A stretch of DNA of 64,000 bases. Source: Penium margaritaceum (taxonomy: Eukaryota; Streptophyta; Zygnematophyceae; Desmidiales; Peniaceae). Below are positions 1 to 12,100 of the stretch, piece after piece. How positions within the stretch are numbered: the first letter of the stretch is position 1; each line of letters starts with the position of its first letter. The notes beneath the pieces were generated by a model. The model saw only the letters and a program-made list of their open reading frames with translations. It was not told the origin of the DNA and ran no database searches. The stretch is taken from assembly GCA_023375785.1 (NCBI GenBank), contig SZWC01004894.1, forward strand, positions 24,078 to 88,077, read 5' to 3'. The position numbers and the translations under genes are program-made.

Positions 1-617
1 CTCAGTCGCTCTGAGGTGTGAGAAATCGCGGCGGCATGTTGCCGACCGGTCAGGTTCGACCCCGGGGTGGCGACTGGGCCCCACTTCGAGTCACTCGAGT
101 GGGTGGCCCGGCCAACTGTGGCTAAGACCTCGCTTGCTCGTTACTCACGTACTTGTTGTTCTTGCGTGATCTCTCAACCAGGTTTCTCACCTCACTCGCT
201 CCACCCGGTCCATGGATGTCTCTCCTCCTAGACTAGTGTGTGTGAGAGCTTAAGGCGGTCTCTTGCCGCTGCCTACAGAACGAAGGGTGTAAAGAGATGG
301 TAAAAACCAGGAATGCTGGATTGCAGTGTAATAATGTATTTTTTGTATTTTAATGTATAATTAACGCCTCTCTGTACATCATAAACATATTGTGTGGTAC
401 CATTTTACGTTGGATGACTTCAATCACTTTTCTTCCTCTTTTCGGGTACATAGAAAGTATTTCACTTTCATGGTCCTCGTTGCTACATCTATATGTCTTT
501 TGTTTAATGTATGGTTGGGTCACTTGAGCTCAGACAGCGAATGGAAAAAAGGCATACGATGTACCCGGGTCAGAAATGCAATGTAATAAGGTATACTTCG
601 ATGACAATGGTGCAGAA
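1..617. other. unassigned left edge of window
   Basis: I see no convincing gene here. The first 290 bases are GC-rich and hold a GGTTCGACCCC string that resembles a Pol III B box, but no matching A box or cloverleaf. The remainder is AT-rich up to the Copia-1 insertion point. The stretch could be the flank of another repeat cut by the window edge. Confidence 0.3.
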
Positions 618-1166
618 TGAGAAAGGCACTAGGATGCAAATGCAACTTGTTTCACGAGAAACGGTCAAGCATGGAGGACGCTAGTGTCTGTTTTGTGCTA
701 AGCCATGGATCCAAACACGCAACCTAAGTGTCGATCTCCTACACCTAAGAGCTCGAGCGGGTGAGACTCGAGAAGCGAGTCTCACCCTTTGGCCGGCGAG
801 CGAAGCTCGCCGGCACAACCTGCTCGAGTGAGGCAAAGCCCTCGAGTGACTAAAAAACACGGGGACCTGCCCCATCCACCAAAACACAAAACGGTGTACC
901 TAACTATGCTAGGTCTAATGTAGGTTCACGATATGCATAAGTCGCACACAGCAAGGTTTTACATGGATCCTAGCCAGAGTGACAAAACTACACTGAAGGG
1001 GCAATGCTGTGAGTGGGAGGCGAGCACACAAGAGACGCCGGATGGGTCGGCGTCGGACCAGCGTGTCGTGGAGGCTCACGGTGCGTCACATCCACTCTCT
1101 TGGTCAGCATGCCATGCACACTCATGGTCACACCAGAGGGAAACATATATACAGAGAGGATTAACA
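618..1166 (-). repeat. Copia-1 3' LTR
   Basis: This 549-bp direct repeat pairs with 6334-6879. The shared sequence ends at GGATTAACA on the plus strand. A purine-rich tract (minus strand) lies directly next to it at 1167-1176, marking it as the 3' LTR of a minus-strand element. It contains a short inverted CTCGAG/GAGACTCGAG-rich segment around 750-850 that differs slightly from the partner LTR. Confidence 0.9.
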
Positions 1167-1339
1167 CGCCCCCTTGGCCGTGAGTGCGGCAGGGATGCAA
1201 CAGAGCTAGGCAAGGTGTTGGTGAAGTGCGGGGGATGGGAGTGCCTTGGTAAGGAAGTCCGCCAGCTGAGCATCACCATTGATGGGGCACACTTGAACGG
1301 CCCTCGCTTCAACTACCTCTCAAACAAAGTGATGCTCTA

Positions 1340-4300
1340 CACTAATGTGATTTGTGCGGGGATGCAGCACACCGTCATTTGTTGCAATGGGTGGGCGGCG
1401 GAGCTGTTGCTGTGCAGTGCGATGGCATGAGTGTGTAACCCCAATTCCTCAAGCAGTCGTGCCAGCCAAATGCATTCACATGCCGCCTCACCCATCTCCA
1501 TGTATTCAACCTCAGCTACACTCCGGGCCACACAGGACTGCTTCGCACTACGCCACGACACTGCTGTTCCCCACACACAGAACACATAGCCACCACGACT
1601 GTGTGCAAGATGGTCACGTGCATAGTCGCTGTCACAATACCCATCCAACAAGGGACTCACAGAGGGCGCAAAAACCAAACCAAGCTCAGCTGTGTCTATC
1701 ACATAACGAAGTAACTTCGACAATGCTTTAAGATGTGTGCTTTGCGGTTGTTGGCCAAACTGAGCCAGCACGTTGACTGCACAAGAGATGTCAGGGCGTG
1801 CGGTGGATGCAAGGTACAACAGACTGCCAGTGATTTGTCTATACAATGTGGGGTCACTGTCCGGTCCATAATCAGTGGTGTTTGCATCAAGGAGGTGTGC
1901 GTACACATCAGGGCTCATTGGTGAATGCTGTCGTGGAAGATGTTGTACCAAGTGTTTGAAGCGTGTTGTGAGGTGGACAATGAACCGTCCTTGGTGCAGG
2001 CTAAGTGTGCGATTGGCCCGGTCCCTGGTGATGGTCATACCCAAAACGTTTGTTGCCTCACCCAGATCTGTCATGCTGTAGTGTGCGGTGAGCATTTTCT
2101 TGGTTTCTGTGATGAGAGGCAGTGAGGGTGACAAAATGAGAAAATCATCCACATAAACAAGCAAGGCCACTGGGAGATCATGATCCCACCGCAGAAATAG
2201 CAAGGGATCACTCAGAATTTGAATGAATCCACTCGAATCAAGCGTGCGTCAGATTTCTTTGTTCCAACAGAGGGGGGCTTGCTTGAGCCCATAGAGGGCC
2301 TTGAGGAGCAGCCACACACGCTCTGTACCATCATCAAATCCTTCTAGTTGCTTAACATACAGCTAGTCCTCAAGTGGGCCGTTGAGGAATGCATTCTTTA
2401 CGTCCATCTGATGTATCTCCCAGTCCTCATGTGCCGCCACACCCAACAGTGCTCGAATTGTACTATACTTACCCACCGGAGCATAGGTGTCTGTGAAGTC
2501 CTGACTAGGTATTTGATGAAAGCCCTTCGTAACCAACCTCGCTTTGTATTTGTCGATGAGGCCTGCTAAGTTTCTTTTGAGTTTGTATACCCACTTGACG
2601 TCGATGGCTTTCCGCCCTTGTGGCAGTGGCACAAGCTCGTACACCCCATGCTGTAGAAGAGCATTCAACTCAGCTACCATGGCCTTATCCCACTCGGCCG
2701 CATCTGCACGCCCCCTGGCCTCAGTAAGGGTTTGAGGTTCCATAAGAGTGTGATCAACATGCACTGGCCCAGGTGTGTGATAAAACTGTCGATAGTTCAC
2801 ACGCGCTACATTGCACGAGGAATGACGTACGGGTTGTGGTGTTGGTGTGTTTGCGCTTTCGGTGCTGCCTTCTGATCTGTGGGTCTGGAATCCAGGCGCG
2901 GTGTGAGGAGTACTGGAGTCTGTACTACGCAGGTCAGTGGGTGTTAGTAGATCTGTGGGGAACGGTGATGGTCCCTTTGTTGTCTCTTCTTGATGCGACG
3001 GTTCAGTGTGCACAATAGGTGTGTGAGGTACAAACACTGGCACACTCACATAGTCTGGGCACTGCTCAGGGATGGTGATGTGTGGACCATGGCGCAAGGT
3101 GCGGAACTGTTTATACGGCATTTTCTCCAGGAAGGATGCATCCCTGCTTTCGAGGAAGTGATGCTGCAGTGGGTCCCAGAAGCGCCATGCTTTCGACGCA
3201 TGGGACAATCCCACAAAGACACACCAACGGCCACCTGGGCTGAGTTTGTGGTCTCTTTGGGGCTGCGCAAACCACACGCACGCCGCAGTGCCCCACACCC
3301 TGGCTGGCCTCAAGTCAGCCTTTTCCTTAGAGCACTGCTCCCATGGTGTCACTGACTTGGGCAAGGGCCATTGTGGAACTCTGTTCCATACCCAAGTCAC
3401 GTACTTGACGGCCTCTTCCCAGAAACCAAAGGACAGGCCGGACTCATTCAGCAGAGTACACAGTGCATCACCGAGAGTCATGTGCCACCTTTCTGCCACA
3501 CCATTTTGTTGTGGTGTGTATGGAGCGGTAGTCTGGTGCTCAATACCTTTGGCTTTCAGTTCAGCTGTCAGGGTACCCATGAACTCTCCACCTCTGTCTA
3601 TGCGTAATCTCAGCAGTTTGCAACCAGTGTGTCGCTCAGCAAGGGGTATCCATTCTGCAATAGCACATTAGGCATCCGCTTTCGTTTTCAGCAAGAATGC
3701 CCAACGAAAGCGACTGAAATCGTCCGTCAGTGTGAGGATGTATTGGGACCCATACAGGACAGAGGACACCGGCATGGGTCCAGTCAAGTCTGCATGAACA
3801 AGTTCCAGAGGGTGTTTGCATACCTTCTCTGACCTGGGAAAGGTCTGTCTGTGGGCCTTGCCTTCCTGACATTCAAGACAGGCATCTGCACTGAGGCCAT
3901 GTGGACAGTCTGTAAGCAGAAGTCCGTGTGCTGTGGTGTGTTTAATCATGTCTGTGACAAGATCTGTGTTGATGTGTGCCAGGCAGCGATGGAGCAAATC
4001 TTTGTGTTTTGCATCAGTAGCCGTGATGACGTGTGTCTGTGATCTGTGTGTGCGTGTTTGTACCAGTGGGAACAAGGTGAGGCGATAGAGCATGTCCACG
4101 TGCAACGGCCCATCAGCCAACAGTACCCCAGCAAAATAAAAAAACATGCAACATTGTTTTTTTGTCAGCGTGGACATGTTTGCTTGGCGGTCCAACTGAC
4201 CCCCGGACAAAAGATTGACTTTCAACTTGGGCACGTACAGCACACCAGACAACCACAAGACTCCCCCAGGTGCTTGCAACGCCAATGTGCCCACACCCTT

Positions 4301-4440
4301 AACCTCCAAAACTTCCCCAGACCCTGTTTTCACACCTTCTACATCATTCGCAGCATACAGCGACACAAACAGTTGGCGTTGTGGTGACATGTGATGCAAC
4401 GCAGCAATGTCATACAACCATTCATGCATGGGGAGTGAGT
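1340..4440 (-). pseudogene. Copia-1 pol remnant: protease, integrase, reverse transcriptase, RNase H
   Basis: Going down the minus strand: a protease/GAG-pre-integrase segment (near 4430-4100, with a VPKLKVNLLS-like motif); the integrase zinc region (near 3990-3860, H..H..C..C); the integrase core (near 3800-3450, with VHADLTGPM and TPQQNGVAER); the reverse transcriptase (near 2620-2100, with KARLVTKGFHQ, MDVKNAFLNG and YVDD near 2150); and RNase H (near 1600-1400, with DSDYA and a VAEVEYM-type motif). Integrase upstream of reverse transcriptase is diagnostic for Copia. Taken whole, the region is broken in several places and would not make a working polyprotein. These coordinates are domain limits, not an intact reading frame. 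Confidence 0.9.
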
Positions 4441-4579
4441 GTGACGTGGTAACGTGAGTGCGCCAATCGCTGACCTGACGCTTGTGGCATCGCTGTTGGT
4501 CTGGGAGGTTGCAGCTCCATGGGCGTTGTCCACCCAGCAGCAGGACCGTTGACAGTGGGCTGTTGCGACTCGGCCATGT

Positions 4580-5860
4580 CAGTGTAGATGCGCTACGCCC
4601 ACGCAGGTGCAGGAACTAAAACAATCGAGTTTGGTGGGACGTAGAAGGGGCCCTGGTAGACAGGGCTTGGCCCCGGATAGAGCTGCTGAACCGGCGGCGG
4701 CTGCATCAAAGGTGGTACGTAGGTGACCCCCCCAAAGGGCACCGGAGCCTGAGGTCCAGTGGTCATCGGCGTCGGCCAAACAGGTGACTGCTGCTGTCCA
4801 AAGTACGGGCGTAGTGGTGGAGCTGTGAACCTCTGCTGCGACTGCTGCTGTTGGGATGGTGTCATGATGCGCTGAAGATCTGGGCACGCACACCAGAAAT
4901 GACCGTGCTTGCCGCAGTAGTTACAGGTGCGCTGTCCACCACCGCCCCGGCCATGCCCTCGTCCCCCGCCAGACTGGGTGCCTGTGCCTCCATGTCTCCA
5001 GCCTCCTCCGCCTCTACCTCCTCCCTGAGTGGAGTTGGCCGGACCACCTGACGAGGACTGATGGACAAAGGCGCTGGGAGCAGAGGCGGTGGCCTCGCGC
5101 GCCTCACCACGAAAGATATCCTCATAGTGCCGCAGCTCCTCGAACACTTCCGCAAGATCAGTGTCCTCAACCTCAGTCACTCTAAGGCACCGCAGAAGCC
5201 CTCATCGGAACTCCCTGTAGGGTTCTCCAAGGTGCAGCAAAACAGGATCCAGCCATTTGAGCACGGAGCATGATGCTCCAAGCCCGAGGAAACGGTGACG
5301 AAGATCCATTGCCCCATCCCAATACTCAGCTATAGGTGCTCCCGGCTTTGGATACAGATTCCGGAGGCAGTGACGCAGGATGATCACAAGCGCCTTGCCT
5401 CGTTCCTCAAAGCGGGTAGCCAGGTGCTGCCATGCCTCATGAGGACGTGGAGCCCCGCTGCGGGGGTCTGCTGGATCCTCTCCTTTGCCGCCAGACCGAA
5501 AGTGACGGATGGCATAGGACTGGTCGTCGGGCAACGCTCTGACTAGAGCATTGAAGGCTCGCAACAGCATATTGTCCTCGGTTGCATCGCTGGTGGGCAG
5601 GAGGTACAGCTCCTTTAACCCGTGTTCCACCGCCCATGCAAGAAACATGTCCTTCTACGCAAGAAAGTCTCGCGAGCCCAAAGCGGATGGCGTCAGATCC
5701 TTCTTCGTCATCACTCTGTTGAGGTCGTCCCAAGTGACTATGACGGCACCGGCTCCTCCACTAACATCGGCGCCAGTGCCTGTGCCGGCTCCGCCGGCGG
5801 GTGCATCGCCGCCTCCCCCTTCTTGCCCTCCAGGCGCCGACGCCGCTTGACTCATGGCTT
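4580..5860 (-). pseudogene. Copia-1 gag remnant with zinc knuckle
   Basis: The minus strand encodes a Gag-like protein. It has a helical region with YWDGAMDLRHRF-type text, then a Gly/Arg-rich segment, then one CCHC zinc knuckle (CNYCGKHGHFWCAC, near 4930-4885), then a Pro/Gln-rich tail. Gag coats the RNA inside the virus-like particle, and the knuckle binds RNA. Its position between the primer site and pol fits. The leader between 5860 and 6320 shows no known domain. It is broken. Confidence 0.82.
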
Positions 5861-6321
5861 CTTGGGTGCAGGCAAGTCCTTGGCGGTGTGAGCCCTGGTC
5901 CTCCTTGTTTACGGCCGACAAAATTTTGGCAGCAATTCGTCGGGCCCACTTTGGGCCCAGTTTTTGGTCGCGAGCCCTAAGCTCGTGGGAGCAGCCTTTC
6001 CTTGGTCTAGGAAATCCTCTCGGACCACCTGCAACCTGCAGTGGCCCCTGAGTGGGCCGAGGGACCCCGCGTCCACCTCCTAGGTGGCGGATCAGCGCTT
6101 GGGCTCTCCCTCCCACGCCTTTCTCGCCCCCGCGAGCTTCTCCCTGACTTCTACCGCCTCTACTGTCCGTGCGCCACCTAGGGAGGGGTTTTCGATGGCT
6201 CCTAACAGCCTGCGCGGCCCTCCTTTGTGGCGGACGCGCGGATCTAGGTCCACGCGTGACTCGGCCGCCACCTTTCTCGCCTGCCGCCGCTGCTATGCGT
6301 CCCTACCAGGCCTGGAAAGCT

Positions 6322-6333
6322 GCTCTGATACCA
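6322..6333 (-). other. Copia-1 primer-binding site (tRNA-iMet type)
   Basis: The minus strand reads TGGTATCAGAGC directly inside the 5' LTR. This is the standard plant LTR-retrotransposon primer site complementary to the 3' end of initiator tRNA-Met. Confidence 0.9.
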
Positions 6334-6879
6334 TCAGAAAGGCGCTAGGATGCAAATGCAACTTGTTTCACGAGAAACGGTCAAGCATGGAGGATGCTTG
6401 TGTCTGTTTTGTGCCAAGCCATGGATCCAAACACCCAACCTAAGTGTCGAGCTCCTACACCTAAGAGCTCGAGCGGGTGAGACTCGAGAAGTGAGTCTCA
6501 CCCTTCGGCGAGCTTCGCTCGCCGGTGCAACCTGTTCGAGCGAGGGCAAAGCCCTTGAGTGACTCAAAAACACGGGGACCTGCCCCATCCACCAAAACAC
6601 AAAAAGGTGTACCTAACTATGCTAGTTCTAATGTAGGTTCACGATATGCATAAGTCGCACACAGCAAGGTTTCACATGGATCCTAGCCAGAGTGACAAAA
6701 CTACACTGAAGGGGCAATGCTCTGAGAGGGAGACGAGCACACGAGAGACGCCGGATGGGTCGGCTTCGGACTAGCGTGTCGCGGAGGCTCACGGTGCGTC
6801 ACCTCCACTCTCTTGGTCAGCATGCCCTGCGCACTCATGGTTACACCAGAGAGAAACGTATATACAGAGAGGATTAACA
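6334..6879 (-). repeat. Copia-1 5' LTR
   Basis: This 546-bp partner of 618-1166 abuts the primer-binding site at 6322-6333, so it is the 5' LTR. Promoter signals should lie here by family knowledge, but I did not identify a specific TATA box. Confidence 0.9.
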
Positions 6880-6884
6880 TAGAA

Positions 6885-7145
6885 GACATGAACGTGTTAG
6901 TTGGACGTCTACCTGCCATTGGAGGAATACATCACTATTCATGTGGACGTTTTTGGTGAAAGCAAATATATGTTTGGCAACTTTTTGTGGGGCACTCATG
7001 TGGACATTTGGGAAGCAAGTGCAATGTAGCTGGACTACTGTGAAGACAATTCTCTTTGTATACGGCGACATCTTTTTATCTATGTAGCTCGAGAACATGT
7101 TCACAATGTTTCCCCAACGGCTACAATTTTTTCGTATCATTTGCC
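6885..7145. other. no gene seen; flank of Copia-1
   Basis: This short AT-rich interval lies between the Copia-1 target duplication and the first tandem repeat. Its text contains several GTGGACGT/ATGTGGAC pieces but no repeat that I can delimit. Confidence 0.3.
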
Positions 7146-7149
7146 TGTT

Positions 7150-7570
7150 TACCCTTGTAAATTTTGAGTTGTATATGTTGTTACCTGTGTACCTTTAATT
7201 AATGCTACCTCAAAAAAATCTGGGCAGCATTTCTCCTACACCTAGAACACTTTATGTACTTCTCTACCTGTCTACCTGTCTACCTTCGTACCTGTCTACT
7301 TTGTTATTTGTGTAACTCTAACGCAAGCTACGCCAAACAAATTTTGACAACATTTTCCCTATACCTGGATCACATTAACTACCTTTCTACCTGCCTACCT
7401 CTATACCTTTTCACCCCTGTAGATCGCTATTGTTGTGCATGTAATGCATGCTACCTTAAGAAAATTTCGGCAGCATTTCCACTACACCACCAAAAACTTT
7501 AACTACCTCCCTACCCATCTACATTTTTACCTCACTACCTTGTCATCTGTCTATCTGCTGTTGGTTCGTG
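7150..7570. repeat. degenerate 123-bp tandem repeat, about 3 copies
   Basis: The anchor GCTAC-C--AA followed by GCAGCATTT and CTACACC recurs at 7204, 7327 and 7450, exactly 123 bp apart. Each unit also contains a run of CTACCT/GTCTACCT short repeats, so there is a nested microsatellite-like period. The copies differ noticeably, so the array is old. There is no coding potential. Confidence 0.75.
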
Positions 7571-7911
7571 TATTCGTTTAAGTGTGCACCTATGATATGG
7601 AACTATGCCACCCATATAGTTCGTACAAGATGGAGCAGTATAGCTCCAAGTCAACCTCTAGAGGGTTGTTGGAAAATGATGTCTCCTTGCATCATCCTGA
7701 CAGGAAAAGATTGATGGTACATTACACTTACCTCCTTACCTTGCTTACCTGTGATGTCTGCTGTCTTGGGTTTGCACCGCCATGGTCGTCTGATGTACAC
7801 TCTTTGTCATGAAGTAATCGTGTACATATTGAGTATTGTCAACGATGTCAAAATGATCCATAGTCAGCTGTTGAGGCACAATTGTGACTTTGTACAATAT
7901 GTGTTGTTTGA

Positions 7912-9333
7912 TGTCATGTCGACATTGTCGAGGGTTCGTGCAACTGTTGTTCCATACTGAAGAGTTGTGGCGAGTGTGCGATGCATAAATGCCCATGAAA
8001 ACGACACCTGTGCACAGTGCGACTAAGCTGACACCACGACGTATTACTTGTACCACAACGAACGAGTCACGGCATGCCTAGAAAGAGAAAAAAAAGCACG
8101 GCCATCGATGAAGAACATTGCGACGCTACAGATGGAAACTTCACAAGTCCTTCACAAGAACCAAGACTGCATCGATCCTCTGCCAGTTCACCGGCCCAAC
8201 CGTGGTTTAGAGATGCACTCTAGATGGGTAGCTCCCCATTGTACCCCAACGCCACACCGTATCGATCCTATCTCATATTCTACTCACAAACACAGTACAA
8301 AAGTGCTATGATGCACAATGTACCTTGTGGAATAGGCAGAACATTGTCGTCATGTGTCCATCGATGGCAGTCGTTGCATGAATTTCACTTTGTCGATACA
8401 AAGGCATGACCGTCTTATCAACTTTTGTCGAGGGTCCTTGCAACTGTTGTTCCATACCGAAGAGTTGTGCCGAGTGTACGATGCGTAAATGCCCGTGAAA
8501 AGGACACCTATGCATAGTGCGACTAAGCTGACACCATGATGTATTACTTGTACCACGACGAATGAGTCACGGCATGCCTAGAAAGAGAAGAAAAAGCACG
8601 GCCATCGATGAAGAACATTGCGATGCTACAAATGCAGAATTCACAAGCCCGTCACAAGAACCAAGACCGCATTGGTCCTCCGCAGGTTCATAGGCCCAAC
8701 TGTGGTTGAGAGACACACTCTGGATGGGTAGCTCTCCATTGTATCCCAACACCACGTGCTATCGACCCTGTCTCATAATCTACTCACAAACGCTGTGAAA
8801 AAGTGCTCTGATGCACAATGTACCTTGTGGAAGAGGCAGAACATTGTCATCACATGTGTCCATCGATGGCGGTCGTTGCATGACTTTCACTTCGTACGAT
8901 ACAAAGGCATGACCGTCTTGTCAACATTATTCAAGGTCCTTGCAACTGTTTTTCCATACCGAAGAGTTGTTCCGAGTGTGCGATGCATAAATGCCTATGA
9001 AAACGACACCTATGCACAGTGCAACTAAGCTGACACCACGACGTATTACTTGTACCACGACGAACGAGTCACAACATGCCTAGAAAGGGAAAAAAAAGTA
9101 TGGCCATCGATGAAGAACATTGCGACGCTACGGATGCAGACTTCACAAGCCCGTCACAAGAACCAAGACTGCGTTGATCCTCCGTAGGTTCACCGTTCCA
9201 ACCTTGGTTCAAAGACGCACTCTGGATGGGTAGCTCCCCATTGTACCCCAATTCCACGCGCTATGGACCCTATCTCACATTCTACTCACAAACACTGTGC
9301 AAAAGTGCTCTGATGCACATTATATCTTGTGGT
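7912..9333. repeat. 500-bp tandem repeat, about 2.8 copies
   Basis: The string CAACTGTTGT (CAACTGTT in the last copy) and its surroundings recur at 7941, 8441 and 8943, a period of 500-502 bp. The matching text extends through CGACTAAGCTGACACCA, GGCCATCGATGAAGAACATTG and GATGCACAATGTACC. Copies are roughly 90% alike by eye. The small reading frames inside repeat with the unit and are not genes. It could be a satellite seed or part of a larger element's subterminal region. Its far edge lies about 700 bp from the RPA-like remnant of the Helentron. Confidence 0.88.
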
Positions 9334-10060
9334 CGCTGATCACTGCTATTGTGAATGGTGGAAATTGTTTACATGTTGAAGAGAAAGTGGCCCTCTACAG
9401 AAGACGAATCATGCTTTGTCTTCTAGACCTTGTGGAATGATTATGAAGCAGACCTGTCCATCGGGAACACATATCTGCCTTGCTTTGCATCGTGACTAAG
9501 TTCAACATGAGTGCTTCTGCTGTTCACACCATCAAAGCTTGGCATTTCATGTTCATTTTTCAATGGTATGATCATCATATGCGTGGATCACAGGGGCCAA
9601 CCATCCAAGTCAAAAGCACGCTCGAGAAGAAGCTTGACTTTGGTCTGCACAAGTCTGCAATCTGCTTGAAGCTGTCAAACATCCTTCGACTGTCAATCTG
9701 CATTCGATGATTTTTATGGGGACATCATAGTTTTGTCAAATGTGGTTGACGAAGTCTTCTAGGAACTCTGATCATCAGCACATATGCTAATCCGCACATT
9801 GCAGCACGCTTGCGTATCAGTGAGTATTGCACAACAGCCTGTACAATCGCATATTCTTAGCAAGTACACATGGTTCATCAGAGAAACTTACATTGTTTGA
9901 AGGGCCTGGGCTTTCGGCATGAGCAGTTGGACTTGTGAGATGTGTGCGTGTTGGGGACATCACGCGTCATTGTAAACGGATGTTGTATTAAAAAACAATG
10001 GTGAATCACATGAACGATGTAGGTGCTGGTGAAATAATTTCGTACCGTTACCATCCCAGT
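9334..10060. other. no gene seen; possible 3' region of the Helentron
   Basis: I found no domain in this stretch. It lies just beyond the last recognisable exon of the RPA-like gene on the minus strand, so the 3' terminus of the Helentron is expected here or slightly further left. I could not find a terminal hairpin or short inverted repeat with confidence. Confidence 0.3.
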
Positions 10061-10061
10061 G

Positions 10062-11903
10062 GAGCACGTACCTTGTCATTGCAAAATGGACGGTACACTT
10101 CAAGCAAGTCGTACGTCTGTTGTGCATCCAAGCTATTGATTTGTACCTGTGTCATATCATGCTTTTTGTATTAGATACACGCAGTCGCGAAGATACGCAC
10201 GCATGTGTGATGAGTGTAGCTTTGCGTGCAGGCACAAATTGTGCACGTGGAGATGGAGTTACCTTCATGTGCAGCCAGAAGTCATGGACATTGTTTCCAG
10301 CTTCTGCCAAAAGCTTGTGCATTTGCTCATGGCCTTCGCCCTTCAGCATGGGTACTGTCGTCCCCCGCAAGAGAAACATCTGGACTTGTGGTCCCATGAC
10401 AGTTGCTCTTTTAGGATGTGCCTCTGCATATGCAACATGCATGGTTCCACGATAAATATGCTCCCATCACATGACACCTACATAGGAAAATGGAAGACCG
10501 TGTGACGTACTGACTCACCCGCAGCATGTAGAGGTACAGTCAGAACGACTTGCTCTGAGGTGATAGTTCCATGCTCATTGCACTCGTACTTCTCGTCCAG
10601 GAAGTCAAAGAAGATCTCGCACCGGCATGTTATGCCATCTGGCATGCGTTGTGTGCACTGGGTGATCTTGTTGTATTGCAGGCTGATGAGCTTCGCACTT
10701 ATTTGCACGATAAGAGTGTTCATGGAACTGTTCTTCAGGAATGTCCAAGTGTAGTCGGACCTGCATGCAAATGTTGCGAACATGTGGTTGGCACGTCTAG
10801 GACGCACGGCAACGTTTGTACTTGTTACTATCGGACACCGACACAAACTCACTTAGAGATTCCGTGCATTGTTGGCAGCTTGTTTCTGTCCACTCCTTCC
10901 CTCACAATGTTGAGCAGGGCTTTGTCTGTGATCTCATGGATCATTGACATGAAATGTGGACGTTCGGGCAAGAGTGCAGGTAAGTATACGAATATGCAAC
11001 TCAGGTATACACAAGGCACATGGTGTACCGTAATCACCCACGGCCGGCCTTCAGGGCACCATCTTTGTAGTACATCCCGTTCATGGAAACCACTCTGTCG
11101 TTGTTCAAGCACTGCTGGATCTCAGGCGTCAGAGTGCCCCACACAAATCCGATGAGCACCATATCATTTGCATACATGATGAAATCCTGCTTCGTTGCGA
11201 CCGAAATCTTCGTTGCATCCAAAATCCTGACTGGGAGACCAAGCTGTAATGACACGGCAAGTAATGTCAGTGGATATCACTTATTCCGGGTGTTCATGTC
11301 CCATTGTCCAACACTGCATGTTCTTACCGGTGACCATTTTTGTGGAATGAAACGTTTCAGCGAAGGGCACATCGTGTCATTGTTGAAAATGGCGGTAAGG
11401 ACCTAGTCCATCTCGCCTTTGACAAAGGTTCATGGCACAACGTATGACTCGCCCATTGTCCTATTGAGGGTGCACTCCTGGGCAACACTGGTGTACCTGC
11501 AACATCCAGAGGATCATCATGAGGCACAGGCATACACATGATGTACACAGATGCATACTTGTCATGCTCCCACGTACCGTTCCCTCGTGGATGACATGGT
11601 TGTCTTGTATACATCGTACATCTTCCAGCTTTGCCAGATTTCCGTGAAAGATTCCGCCATGTGCTTCTTCGTTGTTCAAGAGTACTCTCCTGGAATGATG
11701 ACTGTAGGCACCTTCATGTCGATAGCCCTTCCACAATTGTCCGCGAGATAGATGCGGGGGTCAAGCTGGGCTTTGTCACTCATGGGAAGATCCACGTTGA
11801 TGACCAGGGCGTGAAGATGAAAGCGCCTGAAACGCGGTTGCAATTTTGCAATGGTTACGAGTCGCAACTGCACATGAACAATGACAATGTGTGAGTGTGA
11901 CAT
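10062..11903 (-). pseudogene. replication-protein-A large-subunit-like gene (Helitron cargo), decayed
   Basis: RPA1 binds single-stranded DNA during replication, and RPA-like genes are known cargo of plant Helitrons. The minus strand shows an OB-fold-like segment (11810-11330, with RIYLADNCGRAIDMKVP and CTLNRTMGES). A second follows (11242-10860, with FIMYANDMVLIGFVWG, then ALLNIVREGVD). The third part has a Cys-rich ribbon (10700-10600, CTQRM..C.C..FLDEKYEC) and an RPA C-terminal-like stretch (10440-10240, LLRGTTVPML..DFWLHMKV). GT-AG introns at 11497-11577 and 11244-11327 join the pieces. A further GTGAGT...TAG at 10478-10518 would be only 41 bp. About four in-frame stops mark decay (after GEYS, after ESYVVP, after KGEMD and after AAGVM). 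The family call rests on pattern, not on alignment. Confidence 0.5.
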
Positions 11904-12100
11904 TTAGAAATGTGATGAAATGCGACAAACATAAGAGCGAGAAGTTTGTAAAACTTACATCTTTGCGCGCATGGTCGATTGTTGGCAAAGGCACTGCAAA
12001 CAACATCATGAAAATGTTGCCCACATGATTCATAACATTGTACACCAATATCATGTTGAAAAGAGAAGTGATAATGTCGTACCTGGATATGGGTGATCCA

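Larger units (their letters stand above)
618..6879 (-). mobile_element. Copia-1, LTR retrotransposon (Ty1/copia), degraded
   Basis: This is a 6.26-kb Ty1/copia element lying on the minus strand. The two LTRs (618-1166 and 6334-6879) face the same way, end in TG-like/CA dinucleotides and differ by roughly 6-7% by eye. That points to an insertion some millions of years old, whatever clock is used. The 5-bp flanks CAGAA (613-617) and TAGAA (6880-6884) match at four of five bases and are probably the target-site duplication. The primer site TGGTATCAGAGC is at 6322-6333 and a purine tract is at 1167-1176 on the minus strand. The internal order is gag, protease, integrase, reverse transcriptase, RNase H, which defines the Copia superfamily. 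The coding region is broken by roughly five or six interruptions, so it is a fossil. Confidence 0.93.

Noticed and set aside
20-90. Possible tRNA-derived SINE head with GGTTCGACCCC
   Set aside because: No matching A box at the right distance and no repeated copy in the window.
10478-10518. Third intron of the RPA-like gene
   Set aside because: The splice-like ends fit and the frame continues, but 41 bp is much shorter than the other introns here, so I do not list it as established.
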